DNA of 64,000 nucleotides from Saxidomus purpurata (lineage: Eukaryota > Mollusca > Bivalvia > Venerida > Veneridae). The stretch covers positions 960,421 to 1,024,420 of the forward strand of contig JAFMSR010000001.1 of NCBI GenBank assembly GCA_022818135.1, given 5' to 3'. Of the stretch, positions 51,106-62,999 are shown in pieces. The notes under the pieces were generated by a model. The model ran no database searches. It was not told the origin of the DNA and saw nothing but the letters and a program-made list of their open reading frames with translations. A program made the position numbers and the translations under genes. Within the stretch, counting starts at the first letter, position 1; every line of letters begins with the position of its first letter.

Positions 51106-52495
51106 CAATGGATTGTGTACGTACATATCATATTTCTAATAGTTGTTTTGAGTTCACAATGTTGAAATTAATTTATTACTTAAATCATTTTTATATTACG
51201 TAGACATGAGCAATATTATTATTACATATATATTTAGTTATTGTTCTATGCAGTATCGATCTAATAATCGCTTTTTTATCGTTTCCTATTCGCTTTTATT
51301 TCGCCTCAGTCCCATAATTCCAAGAATTACGGTATTTTGCAAGTATAGTTCGTTACTCTCTGTCTCTTTCCAGGTATCGTAAAAATTCCAGTATTAATAA
51401 AAGGCACTCTTCATACGTATACTTCACGCCAAACTAGCATCATTTCATTGGTCAGACTTCGATGTGCATGGATTTTACAACGAGCTTCAAAAGCCGTCTG
51501 TTCTATTAATGAATTAATTTTGAATAATGACTACATGTATGTGTTTTTCTTTCATCTGCTTTGTAAAATGACGTTTTTCTTTTTCATTTTATCCTGACCG
51601 ATGTACAAAATTGAGGTTAGATTAAAATCAACACTGTTGGTGTGGAGTAATGATAATTCCAAACTGGAATGAAACTTAATTTTATGTCGTAGTATCTTCA
51701 TTTAATTTTGGGGGTAACAAATAAATAAAGACGTAAAGACTTGCATAGAAAACATCTGCCGATCTACTCGTTCAAGAATCACTTTTTACATATATTATTA
51801 CCTTGAAACTATAGTTCTCATGTCAGTTAGATGTAACAAGAAGGATACTTCGGTAACGTTAGTTTTTTAACAAAGTGAATAGTTCTTTTTGGCCGGTAGA
51901 TTTCCTTGGTACTAGGTAACTAAATTCTCTTTAAGATGCCATTCATTCTTCAGATTTCAAAATAAATTTTGCAGAAATCTACGATCACTGTCTTAATGTT
52001 TCACTGCTGATTATTGAAACCTACTTGATTGCCAGATGAATATGTTTACTTGCTTCGTAACTGTGTAAAACTTTACCCACTCATGAAATTCCGGGTAAGA
52101 ACTCAAAAAGTAACACGGATGTGCATAGTGTTAAAGATGTTTATCTTTCAAGTGTGTTACAAACACTTGTAAGAAGTGAGTGGGCTTCCTTTTCCATGTG
52201 AATACAATTGAAAATTCGACAAATAACGGTGAAGTGTCTAAGGAAGGCCGCCTAGTATACCTACTTATAATAACTAAAAATGATCTCATTTAATCATTTC
52301 CTATCATATTTTGGGTTTCAAAACAATCTATATCCTATGCAGCGGGTGAACGAAAAAGTGCGTCGACTACATACTTTATTTCAATTAAAATATATAAAAG
52401 TTAACTACGACCTTTCATGCGATTGTTTTGTCGTTGTTGACTAACTAAAATATTGTTTTTAATTTTTGTACAATGTATGACTTAAAATTGTATGT

Positions 52496-52501
52496 AATAA
52501 A
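52496..52501 (+). terminator. Candidate CaM-C distal polyadenylation signal
   Basis: AATAAA in TGTAATAAAGTG, followed by a T/G-rich stretch. Nearer AATAAA sites occur at about 51,395 and 51,722, so a long or alternative 3' UTR is possible. Confidence 0.35.
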
Positions 52502-52509
52502 GTGTTATT

Positions 52510-53905
52510 TTTATTGTGTCATTTAATTTTGAGTTTGAAAATGGATGTTGTTTCTCCAGTTTAGTTTACCGTATAGAAAAGTTTTGTCTGTTGGCCAGCC
52601 ATCAGAATCGACAGCTGGTTGTGCGTTGGGCTGTGTAAAGAGATAACGATATAAATTCACCTTGAATGCGCGCATGAGTCTCGTTTTGAAATCACCAATC
52701 ACTTTACAGCTCTTATTCCATTGCATGTATTTAAAATATGCGATAATTCTGCTCCTGTTCCAATAGCATCTCTCTCAAAACGACAATAAGAAAGCATATT
52801 GTGAATTGCAGCAGCATTATTGAAGATAGTGTTTATTGATGATGTAATTATGCGCAAAGTACATATCTACATATATGACATTTTAACTGCGATTTTAAAA
52901 GCTTACACCATGAAAGCAGCCAGCTTTTTTATATATTTAAATTCATGAAAACCCATATGTTCTTAGTATTATGTTTTGTGTGTTTTTCAAATATTTGAGG
53001 TCGTGAGATCGCAAATGTTCTTTGACTAACGTATTTAATACCTGGCATACCTCTACATATATGCCATAATCATAACTCGAATTTAGTTTTATGTTATATA
53101 TACTTTACTAGAATTTTATTTCGTTCATGAAAAAATAAGTAGGATAACACATTTGCTGGTTTTCAAACTTGTCTGTGCCTAGAAAGCGTTTTATATTTCT
53201 TCACAACAATGCTTTATTAAATTATCATGTAATAAAAGTACAACCGTAATGTTTTTGTAAAATGTATTTGACAAAATACTGTAACAGTTCAAGTAAAATT
53301 TTGAAAGCAATTACAAACGTTTTGGTCAGGAAAAGTCACACAAAATTACTATGATTGAATATCTGCCAATAAAACACGTGATTACTGAAAGGTCAAGAAT
53401 ACTCCCGCTTTCACAAGCATTATCATTCCATTATTACATATATGAAGAAGACAGATGTTAAAGTTTTCGATAATATTTATTCAATTGAAAATGATATATA
53501 AATAATCGTTACAATGTGTGTATATTTATCACATTATTAAGTATTGCACTTTAAATCATCCCAATATTGCATATTGTATACATTCAATTAACATGTGTAA
53601 ATAAAACACGAACACTTGTCATAAATTGTAATCTCAAATGGCATATATTTTATATCAATATTATGTGGTACATCAAAGCATTATAATAATAGTACAAATG
53701 TACCATGTAACTTGACTGTGATATTCTCTGGTATAAAACGCGTTCACAAAGAACACTACAGACAATAAAGTCTTGTAAACATGTTTCATATAAACAACCC
53801 GTTTGCTTATTTTAAATGCAGTCTCTATCATAAATAGACTACAAAATAAGTCTTCTTCTGAAATTTTTTTTTTTCGAAACTCTTCTCAAATATGATTTTT
53901 TTTCA
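52510..53905. other. Convergent intergenic region between CaM-C and the cyclin gene
   Basis: AT-rich with no coding frame. It must hold the 3' ends of both genes, which face each other here. Confidence 0.45.
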
Positions 53906-53910
53906 AAGTT

Positions 53911-55423
53911 TCAAATTTTGTCCATCTCCTTGAAGTACAACTCGAGCAGTCTACAAATATCTGGTACAGGGTACTGTGTGAAATCAGCCACCGCCATATG
54001 CCTGAAATATATTGTAAATGTATTTAAGAAAATGCGCCATGAAATGTTGTGATATAAGTATTTGTTTATACATATAAAACCATGCAAATAAAGCACACTA
54101 GCCTATATGTTTTAAGATTTTCAAGACAAACATGATATACTGTGCAGTTTGATTCTCGCTTTCAGATGTAGAATATTTTGTCTTTTATTTCTTATTTTTA
54201 TTTTAGCGGAGGCTAAATTGTATTCATCTTTGATATTGAACAGACATTTGAAATACATTATTACAATTTAGTTTGAATAGAAGCAGTGATCTTCAAAGTT
54301 CAAAACAGTCCGATAACAATTTTTTGAAAGTTGTTGGCTTTCATATCGTTCTTGAACGTGTTACAAAAATATACTCTGAACAACTTTATAACTGTTTGGC
54401 GAGCAGAAAAATACAACTTCGATATTGAACTTACCTTTGTTTTCTGTACTTGCTCTGGAGCTCCCCCTGGTGATCTTGAGAGAGTTTGTAATCGTCATAT
54501 AGACTTCTTAGACTTCCCAGAAAGTCTTCCAACTCATAACCAGATCTTTCAAGCAACTGCTTTGTCTGCAAAGGAGAAAATTGCAATTGGTGTCTTTCAG
54601 GGACTGACCTCCAACAACCAAAGTATTTCAAGGTAGTTTACTGATACAAAACAAGTTTCCGCTTGAACTAAACGCCTTTCTTTGAGACACAAATTTGATT
54701 TGCAACTGTTACCTTGTATCTCATGTCTAACACAGTCACATCTTAATTACCATCAATATATCTTCAATGTAGTCACAACATAGAAAAATGTCCTCCATTC
54801 AATTGAGTATTATTTTATTCAGCAGACGCCTAAGTCTTATAATTTAACGGAATTCCAATAATGTCATTCAAAGCAACTTAAATGTATGCAAGATATAGTG
54901 TTCATAAAATTGGTATTTCAGAATCATCAAATCTAGCAAAGGATTTAAACATGACATATTTACAACACAAGATTCGCATATTTCAAGCCCATTTATAATA
55001 ATTGCCCTTCTGAAATTCAGGGATCTGCAATTGTATAACATTTAATGGCATATTGGAGAAACCATTCAAATGCTGAGACTTTTTCTATCTCGAAAAGTGA
55101 GAATGCCTGATAGCCGATGCCACGAAAAGTGAATGAAAAAGAATAATTGAGAAAACCTACCCAAGGTGGAAGTCCAAGACTATATCTGGCAATACATAGT
55201 GCTGCTGCGGCTACCTGACTTGGTCGGTAATTTAAATAACGCGTTCCCAACGTCGTTAGTTCGACCAGGTACTGAAATGTAGTAATCATATATATGTTTG
55301 ATTAAAATAGTCAATATCTATGGTTTTAGATTATTCAAATAAATCGAACAATACAAAATACATACAGCCTTATAACATCTAATGAAAATGTATCTTGAGA
55401 ACGCAAAATTCTGAACTAAAAAG

Positions 55424-55493
<70 letters not shown>

Positions 55494-57024
55494 CCGATAG
55501 ATACTGATTTCATATGAAAATAAGAGCACTGAAAAAAAAACAATGTGTAAAACCTACCTTCGTCAAAGCTCGCAGTGTATCATCAGCACTACAGACATCG
55601 AGCAGTTCTTCACAAAACCATGCCGCAGTTGGCACGTGAAGATTAAAATCTAACGTGGTCAGAATGAGCTTCTCCATTCCAATGACTTGTTGTTTTGTGT
55701 AAGCGTGTCCTATTGTTAATAGCCACACGTCAATACTGTTGTAACACATCACTTCGAATTTCCTGAAATCGGTAAATTACAAAATAATAAAGCCTTCAAC
55801 ATCTAGAGGTATGCATGTACATTTTTCATGTAATTAATTTTTCAACTAAGAATGTTTAACTTCAATTAAGTAACCTTTCATTGAATGTCGTGACGTTGTT
55901 CCATACAACAAGTGCAAAACATTTAATGACAGAAGTTTCTGTACGATTGGTCCAAAACTGTGGAATGAACTGCTGTTAGAATTACGAATATGTAAATCAC
56001 TCGATACTTTAAAAAAAAAATAAGACACTGTATTTTAGAACCTTCATGGCATTTTTTAAAATTTTATGGGAGTTTTTACATTTTACTACTAATATTTTAA
56101 GGTTTGTTGTATCAAATGTACAACGCTATTGAATATGTCATTGTATAGAAATAGGCGTTTTATCAAATTGATCAGTTTCAGTTTCAGTTTTCATAGATAT
56201 AGATCTCAAATAGTGTGGTACAAGCTTCCGACTTGTAGCTGTCAAGCTGTGGATTTGTCACATAAAAGCAAGCGTTGCACAAACTGATATCTATGAAATA
56301 CCCGGTACGAACACTTTTCTAGTGAAATTCAAATTTCAAATAACGAGGAACAGGAGAGCTTGATCTAGTAGCAGAAAACTAAAGAAAACCACTAACTATT
56401 CTAGAAATATGATGTAGAATCTAGGCAACGTATACAATACTTACGCGACGCTGAACATACACGTCACGGCTACAAGCTTCATCATCTCCTTCTGTACACT
56501 ATAACGAGAAAGAAATCGGTCCATCAAGTTGACAGCCAGTAGTAGGAATGATGTATGATAGCCTGCCATCTCAACTATATGCATCATCCAGTTAACCTCT
56601 AGCTGTCTTCGGCCTATGGTGATGTCTGTTTGTCTTCTCATGTATTCTGGATCTGCTCGATGCTTATTCTGAAATAACAGTTTACATGGTCACAAATTGT
56701 TATGCTTATTCTGAAATAACAGTTTACATGGTCACAAATTGTAATGCTTATAGTTTACATGGTCAGTAAATGTTATGCTTATTCTGAAATAATAGTTTAC
56801 ATGGTCAGAAATTGTTATGCTTATTCTGAAATAACAGTTTACATGGTCACAAATTGTAATGCTTATTCTGAAATAACAGTTTACATGGTCAGTAAATGTT
56901 ATGCTTATTCTGAAATAACAGTTTACATGGTCAGAAATTGTTATGATTATTCGGAAATAACAGTTTTTTATATGCATTTGTTGGACGTTCTGCGTTTATA
57001 CTCGTAACTGGATAATACTAACTA

Positions 57025-57072
<48 letters not shown>

Positions 57073-60000
57073 AGTACCTCAGTATCACGCATTAGTTTAT
57101 ATGTTTCAGCATTGTAGCCCTCAAATGAGTTTCTCTTTGTCTTGACTATATGGAATGGTCGGGATTTTGTGTTAGGTTTGTATGCCAGGGGTGTGTATTG
57201 ACCTCCGAAGCAAAGGTATCTCCACCTTCTACTACCGCTCCTGGAAGGGGAGACAAACTCTGATGCACCAAACTCTTTGCATTTCTCCTCTAACACGGGT
57301 ATGTCCTGTTCTGGGTATTTTAAGGTATTGGCTATCTCTAGGTACCTGGTGATGGTGAAAAGAGCAAGAATCATAATTTATACTAGTTGTCGCATTTAGT
57401 CTTAAACTGTAACAAAAGTTGAAAATAATATTCGATTTTGTTAAATTGGTCACTTTCTTTTCTTTATAGATTAATAATTTCTATAACATCTTACTTTTCT
57501 GCACTATATTTTCTCAGAATGCCCTGTCTAGTCTGATCCTCGGTACTTTGGTAGAAAGCGCGTGACTCAGTAATACATTTGATGCAAGGCATGAGATCTT
57601 CAGGGAGGTAGTGTGATCTTTCCCATAATTCCAGAGTCTGCACAAGATAAGAAGATTTTCTTTTAACATTCAATAAAATGTAACACTGGCAAATTCAAAT
57701 ATAATGAAAAGACCGATGGTTATTAGTTATCAAAGTGTTTTTTTAATGTTTAAAAAGTATAGAGAGTATTGCAATAACTCTCTTATTTACACATACATGT
57801 ACTACATATATTAAATAATATACCTACCCATACAGGAAGTCCTAAATTATGTCTGGCTAGACATAGTGAAGCTGCTGCTATTATACTAGGGTTTACACTG
57901 AGGTAGGATACATCAAGCATTGTCATTTCTGCTAAGTACTGTAAAAAATGTAACACTGGTTACCTAGCATTCTTTTAAATGGGCAAGTCATGTCAATAAT
58001 GATGTAAGTATATACAAACCGTATATACAAGCCGTATATTAAAGTACATTTTGTATATAAATGTACAAAACCAGATGGAATAACATGCCTGTTATGTCGA
58101 TTGACTTAATATCGAAGTATGGCTGTAATTATGATTAATTGTAAATTATATCACATGAAAGGCAGATACTAAAAGACTTAAGATGTGACTGTCGAAAAAT
58201 GGAAAAAAGGTCTTACCATTGTCATGTATTTTAGTTTCTCGTCTGCTTCACAGACGCTCAGCAACTCTCTGCAGAACCATGCTGCAGTAGGGACAAACAT
58301 ATGGAATTGCAGTTTCTTCAGTATCAGTTTCTCCAAACCAAATATTTGGTCACTGATGTAGGTACCAGCTGTAAGATACACAAAGTCATCTGCTGCTGCA
58401 GCTTCATCGCCCTTCTCAACCTTCCTGTAATCATAAAGCATACATTTGATATTAGACTACTGATACTGTTTTTGGTATTTTGACAGTATCTCTTTATAAA
58501 TTATAGGCCTTTGCCCAATAACAGTTTTCCCTTAGCAGTGCTTTAGCTATCTGCTTTTGATGATTCTAATGAACTATTTAGTAACGACTAGTTTATTTCA
58601 ATGTTCATTTTTACTATAAGTATTGTACGATAAAGTATTATACATGTAGTATTATAGTACTTATAAAGCATGGGAGTCATACTGGGGTCTTGATGAGTTT
58701 CCAACGGTTGGCCGGGACTATAAACAGTAAAAAAAAGTACTAATAAAAATTCTTTGAATCCCAAAACACTTCTCTTCAAACTAGTCGGTCGTTAAATATG
58801 AACAAATACATTTATGTATCAGTATGGTATTTACCCTGCAATAAACATACAAGTCACGGCCACCAACTGTAGATTGTTCTTCGTAACGAGACATTGTGAC
58901 AAAAACCTATCAAAGAAGTTCACGGACAGCACCAAACTTGTATGTGACATCTCGACATAGTCGGCAATTTCCGCCATCCACGATATTGTTGCGCCTCGCA
59001 TCTCACTGGTTATATAACTCTGACGTTCTAGGTAGCAGTGGTCAGCTTTGTATTTATTCTGCAAAGTCATATTTAAAATAGTTCGGGGCAAAAAAAGTGA
59101 CTGGGTCTAATACAAGTTACACTCTAATTACTACAATTTAAATTTGAATAGGCGCAGTGACACCGTGTTCACCGCAGGGTCGGGTTTGATCCCCGCCAGT
59201 GTCATGGCGGTACAATACATAAATATTTCCACATTACCTACTCACTCTTCGAGATTGATTTCATCTGGAAAGAATCGCGAGAGCGATAAATTTAATTTGT
59301 TTAACTTGTTTCGCAATCGAGAATAAATAAATTAGTATTTAAAAAATAATTTCAATATTCAACTTGTTAGATATTAGTCCTTTGCTATGTTTTGCAGCAA
59401 ATCAATAGAAAGGTGAGATATTCATTCGTGCATAAGCTATCATTGACTAATTACCTCATTTTGGCGAAATATCTGGAACGTCTCTTTGTCATATCCCTCT
59501 CGGTTTCTTTGTAATCGAGCTGCAATGCGTAGTCTTTGACACTCGCTACTTTCAGGCTGGGTGTCTGTGCTGCATTCCACTACACACTCCTTGACGTCTG
59601 CTACTGGGGAACAGCCTAAAAATGTCGCTATGTAGCCGTCATCATTCTCTGTGTGAACATGTGGTTTCTCGTTTTCATTTTCTGTTTCTGTGCAATGTGG
59701 TACTAAACTGCTTCCACAAGTAGCTACAGCTGCAGCTCGTTCGTGGATACCATTGGTGATGAGATCTTCGGAAGTAGAAAACATTGGAAGCCTTGAATCA
59801 TCTGCTTCTTTACTCAGCAAAGTCGTGTTTTCATCGCTGGTATTGTAAGAAGAACTCTCCACTGTAGCATGGTTTCTGTTTTCTTCAAACATTGGTATAA
59901 ACCTGCTTCCACATGTTGCTATTGCATTTTCTTGCCTAGCGCCAGTTCTGGTGGCATTGTCAAACCCAACATGATTCTGACTTGGATATGCTGAATGCAT

Positions 60001-61908
60001 TTGCATCATCTTTCCTTCATCTGTTGTCACAGTTACCATATGCTGTGGAGGTTGATAAGTGACAGGTAGGCCTCTATCGAATAAAACCATATGTGATTTC
60101 TTATTTTCTTCTGGTGTTGTACAAGTAGTCATTGCCATGCCTCGAGAGAATCCACCGTGAACGTGGCTTGCGTATCGCAAAAACATTGACAGGATGTTCC
60201 TCTGTTGTGCGCTTATTCCACTTCCGGCAATCATTCTTTGCTGTGACAGTAATATCGATGACCGTCGATTCTGCATTTGTATAGCACGATATAAGCTCCG
60301 CATTAAGTGTCCTGAAAACATCGGCATCTGGCCACCCACAGGTAACAGTGTCGTCCTATGATCTGGTGGAAGTACGCTAGCTACTATTATCACATGCGCT
60401 GAAGATATGAACAACGGATGCCTGTCAATGGAAACATCAGTGAAATACACTAGGTGTGGTGCAATATCTGTTGAACATCCGTGTGATGAACACATGTAAA
60501 TCATTCTGTCGTATTTTGCAGTGCATACCGGATGTACATGCGCTGAACATACTGCCATCATATGATTGCAATTACTTGTAGCAAAACTGTACACGTGCAA
60601 CCACTCCCGATTACTTCGAGTTACCTTATGAGTAATGCTTTCCATAGCGGTTACATTTTGCAGATTCAGACATACACCAGATAAAGAGAAGGCAGTAATG
60701 ACCACACTCGGTGTTGTTACTTCTGACCGCCTTATAACAGATGCAATAACTACCGGTGACATCAAAGTTGGTAACACAGGTCTCGATGAAGACGACCGAG
60801 CGAGTGGCACGACTTCATATGGCGATACTGTTGTTGGCACAAGTGCAAAATCTGCGTATGCAAGTGACCCTGTCATCGCTGGCTGTTCTGCAGTAAACAT
60901 CATCGGCCTTGCTTCGGACAACATTGTGAGGAACTCTATTATCTTTGGCAGCAACATGGACAGTGAGCTAGCAGTGGACATGAGCGCTGATGACTCAAAA
61001 ACATTTGGCGGTCTGACAGATGTTAACCCCGCAGATGTAGGTGGTGATTGATATAGGGACTTCACGGATGCAAAGAATGACATAGCATCAAACAATTGCA
61101 CTGGTGGTTTCCTTATCGAAGATCTCACAACTGATACTGGCGCTGACATATCTTTGCACATCAATGCCTGTGTCTCATTCACCGTTGCTGTTAGATCTGG
61201 CGATGCCATGGATGCGAAGACAAATCCAGCTGCATATAAGTGCATGGGTGATCTTGTTATCAATGGTGTTATTGCAGATTGGAACAACTGTCTTGCTGCT
61301 GACATAGAGGTTGCTGTATTTACCCTCACTCCGCAAGCAAAGGTGGATCTAACTGGTAACATCAGAGCTAATGGTTCTGCTACTGAACTCGTGAATACTG
61401 ATCTAAGTGAAAGATCTCTTGGTAAGCTCATCCTGATAGATGGAATCACAGCTGCTGTTACGGCAATTTCATTTGAAGACACCTTGCAACACACAAGACC
61501 AGCGGTTGGTGTGATAATCGGCAGGTTCTGTCTGCTACAGAATGAGCTGAGGGCTGCTGCTGCTGCTGGAAACATCACACTCAATGACACTGTCACTGCT
61601 GGCGGAATCTTTGAAAACACTTTGCAGCTTTCAATACTGAGTGGCATCTGGGTCTTGGTTTTGACATGTTCCTCTGGAGTTGCACGTACCACGTCTGTGG
61701 AATCTGGGAAGAATGTGCTCCAGATAGAGAAATCCGTCTGGGTATTCTGGATGTCTTGCTTTGCACGAGTAGCACGTGCCACATCTGTAGAATCCGGGAA
61801 GAATGCGCACCAGATAGAGAAATCCGACGGAGTAAGAACATGTGGTGACGGCAGATAAGGCTCATATCCACCTGAAAATGCAGCGTGATATGCTGGTCTT
61901 GACGGCAT
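53911..61908 (-). CDS. Double cyclin-A-like protein with long N-terminal exon
   Basis: Eleven exons, read from the right: 61908-59455, 59058-58835, 58424-58217, 57938-57828, 57637-57495, 57345-57078, 56668-56445, 55762-55558, 55271-55161, 54565-54435, 54001-53911 (1,389 aa). All junctions are GT/AG with matching phases. An in-frame TAA lies two codons before the ATG. Residues 1-800 are Ser/Ala/Val-rich with no domain I recognise; residues 29-88 are two 30-residue repeats (DFSIWxxFFPDSTDVxRAT). Two cyclin modules follow (about 802-1060 and 1120-1385), each with both cyclin folds. Best likeness is cyclin A (EYMRRQTDIT; RSGYELEDFL). The five residues conserved in cyclin boxes are kept in both: R839, D868, L883, K894, E924 and R1157, D1186, L1201, K1212, E1241. 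The MRAILVDW docking patch is altered. Likely a CDK partner, if expressed as one chain. Confidence 0.87.
55424..55493. repeat. (GATA)n microsatellite in cyclin intron 8
   Basis: About 17 uninterrupted TAGA/GATA units. Confidence 0.97.
56660..56970. repeat. 42-bp minisatellite carrying copies of the exon-7 splice acceptor
   Basis: The unit starts with TGCTTATTCTGAAATAACAG, followed by TTTACATGGTCACAAATTGT. It begins at 56,661; 56,703; 56,745 (shortened); 56,776; 56,818; 56,860; 56,902 and 56,944. On the minus strand most units read TGTTATTTCAG then AATAAGCA, identical to the true acceptor and first bases of cyclin exon 7. Extending exon 7 into any upstream unit puts a TGA in the required frame within seven codons. 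Confidence 0.9.
57027..57070. repeat. (TAA)n microsatellite in cyclin intron 6
   Basis: About 14 TAA units ending a few bases from the exon 6 donor (57,076-57,077). Confidence 0.95.
59140..59215 (+). repeat. tRNA-derived SINE fragment in cyclin intron 1
   Basis: A-box-like TAGGCGCAGTGAC and B-box-like GGTTTGATCCC (59,183-59,193) lie at roughly tRNA spacing. The rest of the tRNA fold is not convincing. Confidence 0.45.
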
Positions 61909-61919
61909 GACTTACGAGT

Positions 61920-62420
61920 TACAGATTGTATATAGATCTTCAATGATAAATTGATAAATCAGTAAATAACTTTAGATATGACTTGTAAGCTGTTGTCGTC
62001 AAAGAGCAGTGGACTAACAGTTTTATATCCTTCCGACTTTACCTACGGATACTCACAGAAAACTGGTAGTTGGGAAATAATGTAATATACTGCAAGCCTA
62101 TATTTATGCATATGTCAGGTATGAACACAAAATTGGTCTGAGGTGAAAGGGTATTTTAACTCGTGGTGTACATAATTTGATGAACATAAATTCTAAATTA
62201 TGTAAAGCAGCAGTAAAAATGCTATCGTAAAAGAATCTGACATTTCCGTTTCTGGTTGTTATGCAGTACTAAGGAAGCTGTTCAGATATTAATCAGATAA
62301 GTAGATCGGGGAACTCCGTACTCGTTGTTAGTAGTGATAGAAAAAAAACAAGGATGACACTATTGCAGAGACATTGTTGCCTTAGATCAATGCTGTTACT
62401 AGTATTCAGCTTCTAAAATT
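61920..62420. other. 5' flank of the cyclin gene
   Basis: No coding frame. The minus-strand promoter should lie here, but I found no clear TATA box or binding sites. Confidence 0.4.
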
Positions 62421-62424
62421 TAAG

Positions 62425-62990
62425 AGGTTTTGAGTCCTAGGTGTGACATTAGCCTAGGAGATAGCTTCCTGGATGTGTTGCATGTCACATCCTTGTGTTG
62501 AGGGCAAAACTGTGTGACGTTATTTGGAAATTTGTCCATACATGAAGACATTACAGTCCGGACACAGCGCATATCTATATAACCCTATATAAGTGATTTT
62601 GAGTCAGAAGTGTGACCTTGGCCGTGGTGGCAGCTTCCTGTGTGTACTGTATAGTACATTTTTGTGTTAATGGCAGTGATAGTGTGAAGCTATTCTGAAA
62701 TTTGTCTGTGAATGTAGACGTGACAGCCAGGTAACCAGCTATTGCTATATAATGCCATAAAAGAATCATTGAGCCCAAACTATGACCTTGACATTGGAGG
62801 TAGCTGCATAGATGTAGGGCATAACACACATCGGTTGTTTGGTTGTGGGCAACAACAAAAATGTGTGACGATACTTGAAACTGGTCCATATACATTATGT
62901 TAAAGTTACAACCCGGACATGAAAGTGCAGTCGGATTGATAGGCGGGCGGATGTACAGACAGATCAAACCTATTGTGATGAAGAATGCTT
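62425..62990. repeat. Tandem repeat, about 170-180 bp x 3
   Basis: Three diverged monomers share GTGTGACCTTGGCC/TATGACCTTGACATTGG, AGCTTCCTGGATGTG, a TTGTGTTG.GGGCA word, TGTGTGACGTTA.TTGGAAA, TTTGTCCATACATGAAGAC and ACAGTCCGGACA. The last unit ends in GGCGGGCGGATGTACAGACAG. The minus-strand frame 62,575-62,994 is a by-product. Confidence 0.7.
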
Positions 62991-62999
62991 TCACAATTC

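Noticed and set aside
56732..57007. Open frames of 14-residue repeats on both strands
   Set aside because: By-product of the 42-bp minisatellite; it lies in an intron and its unit length is a multiple of three.
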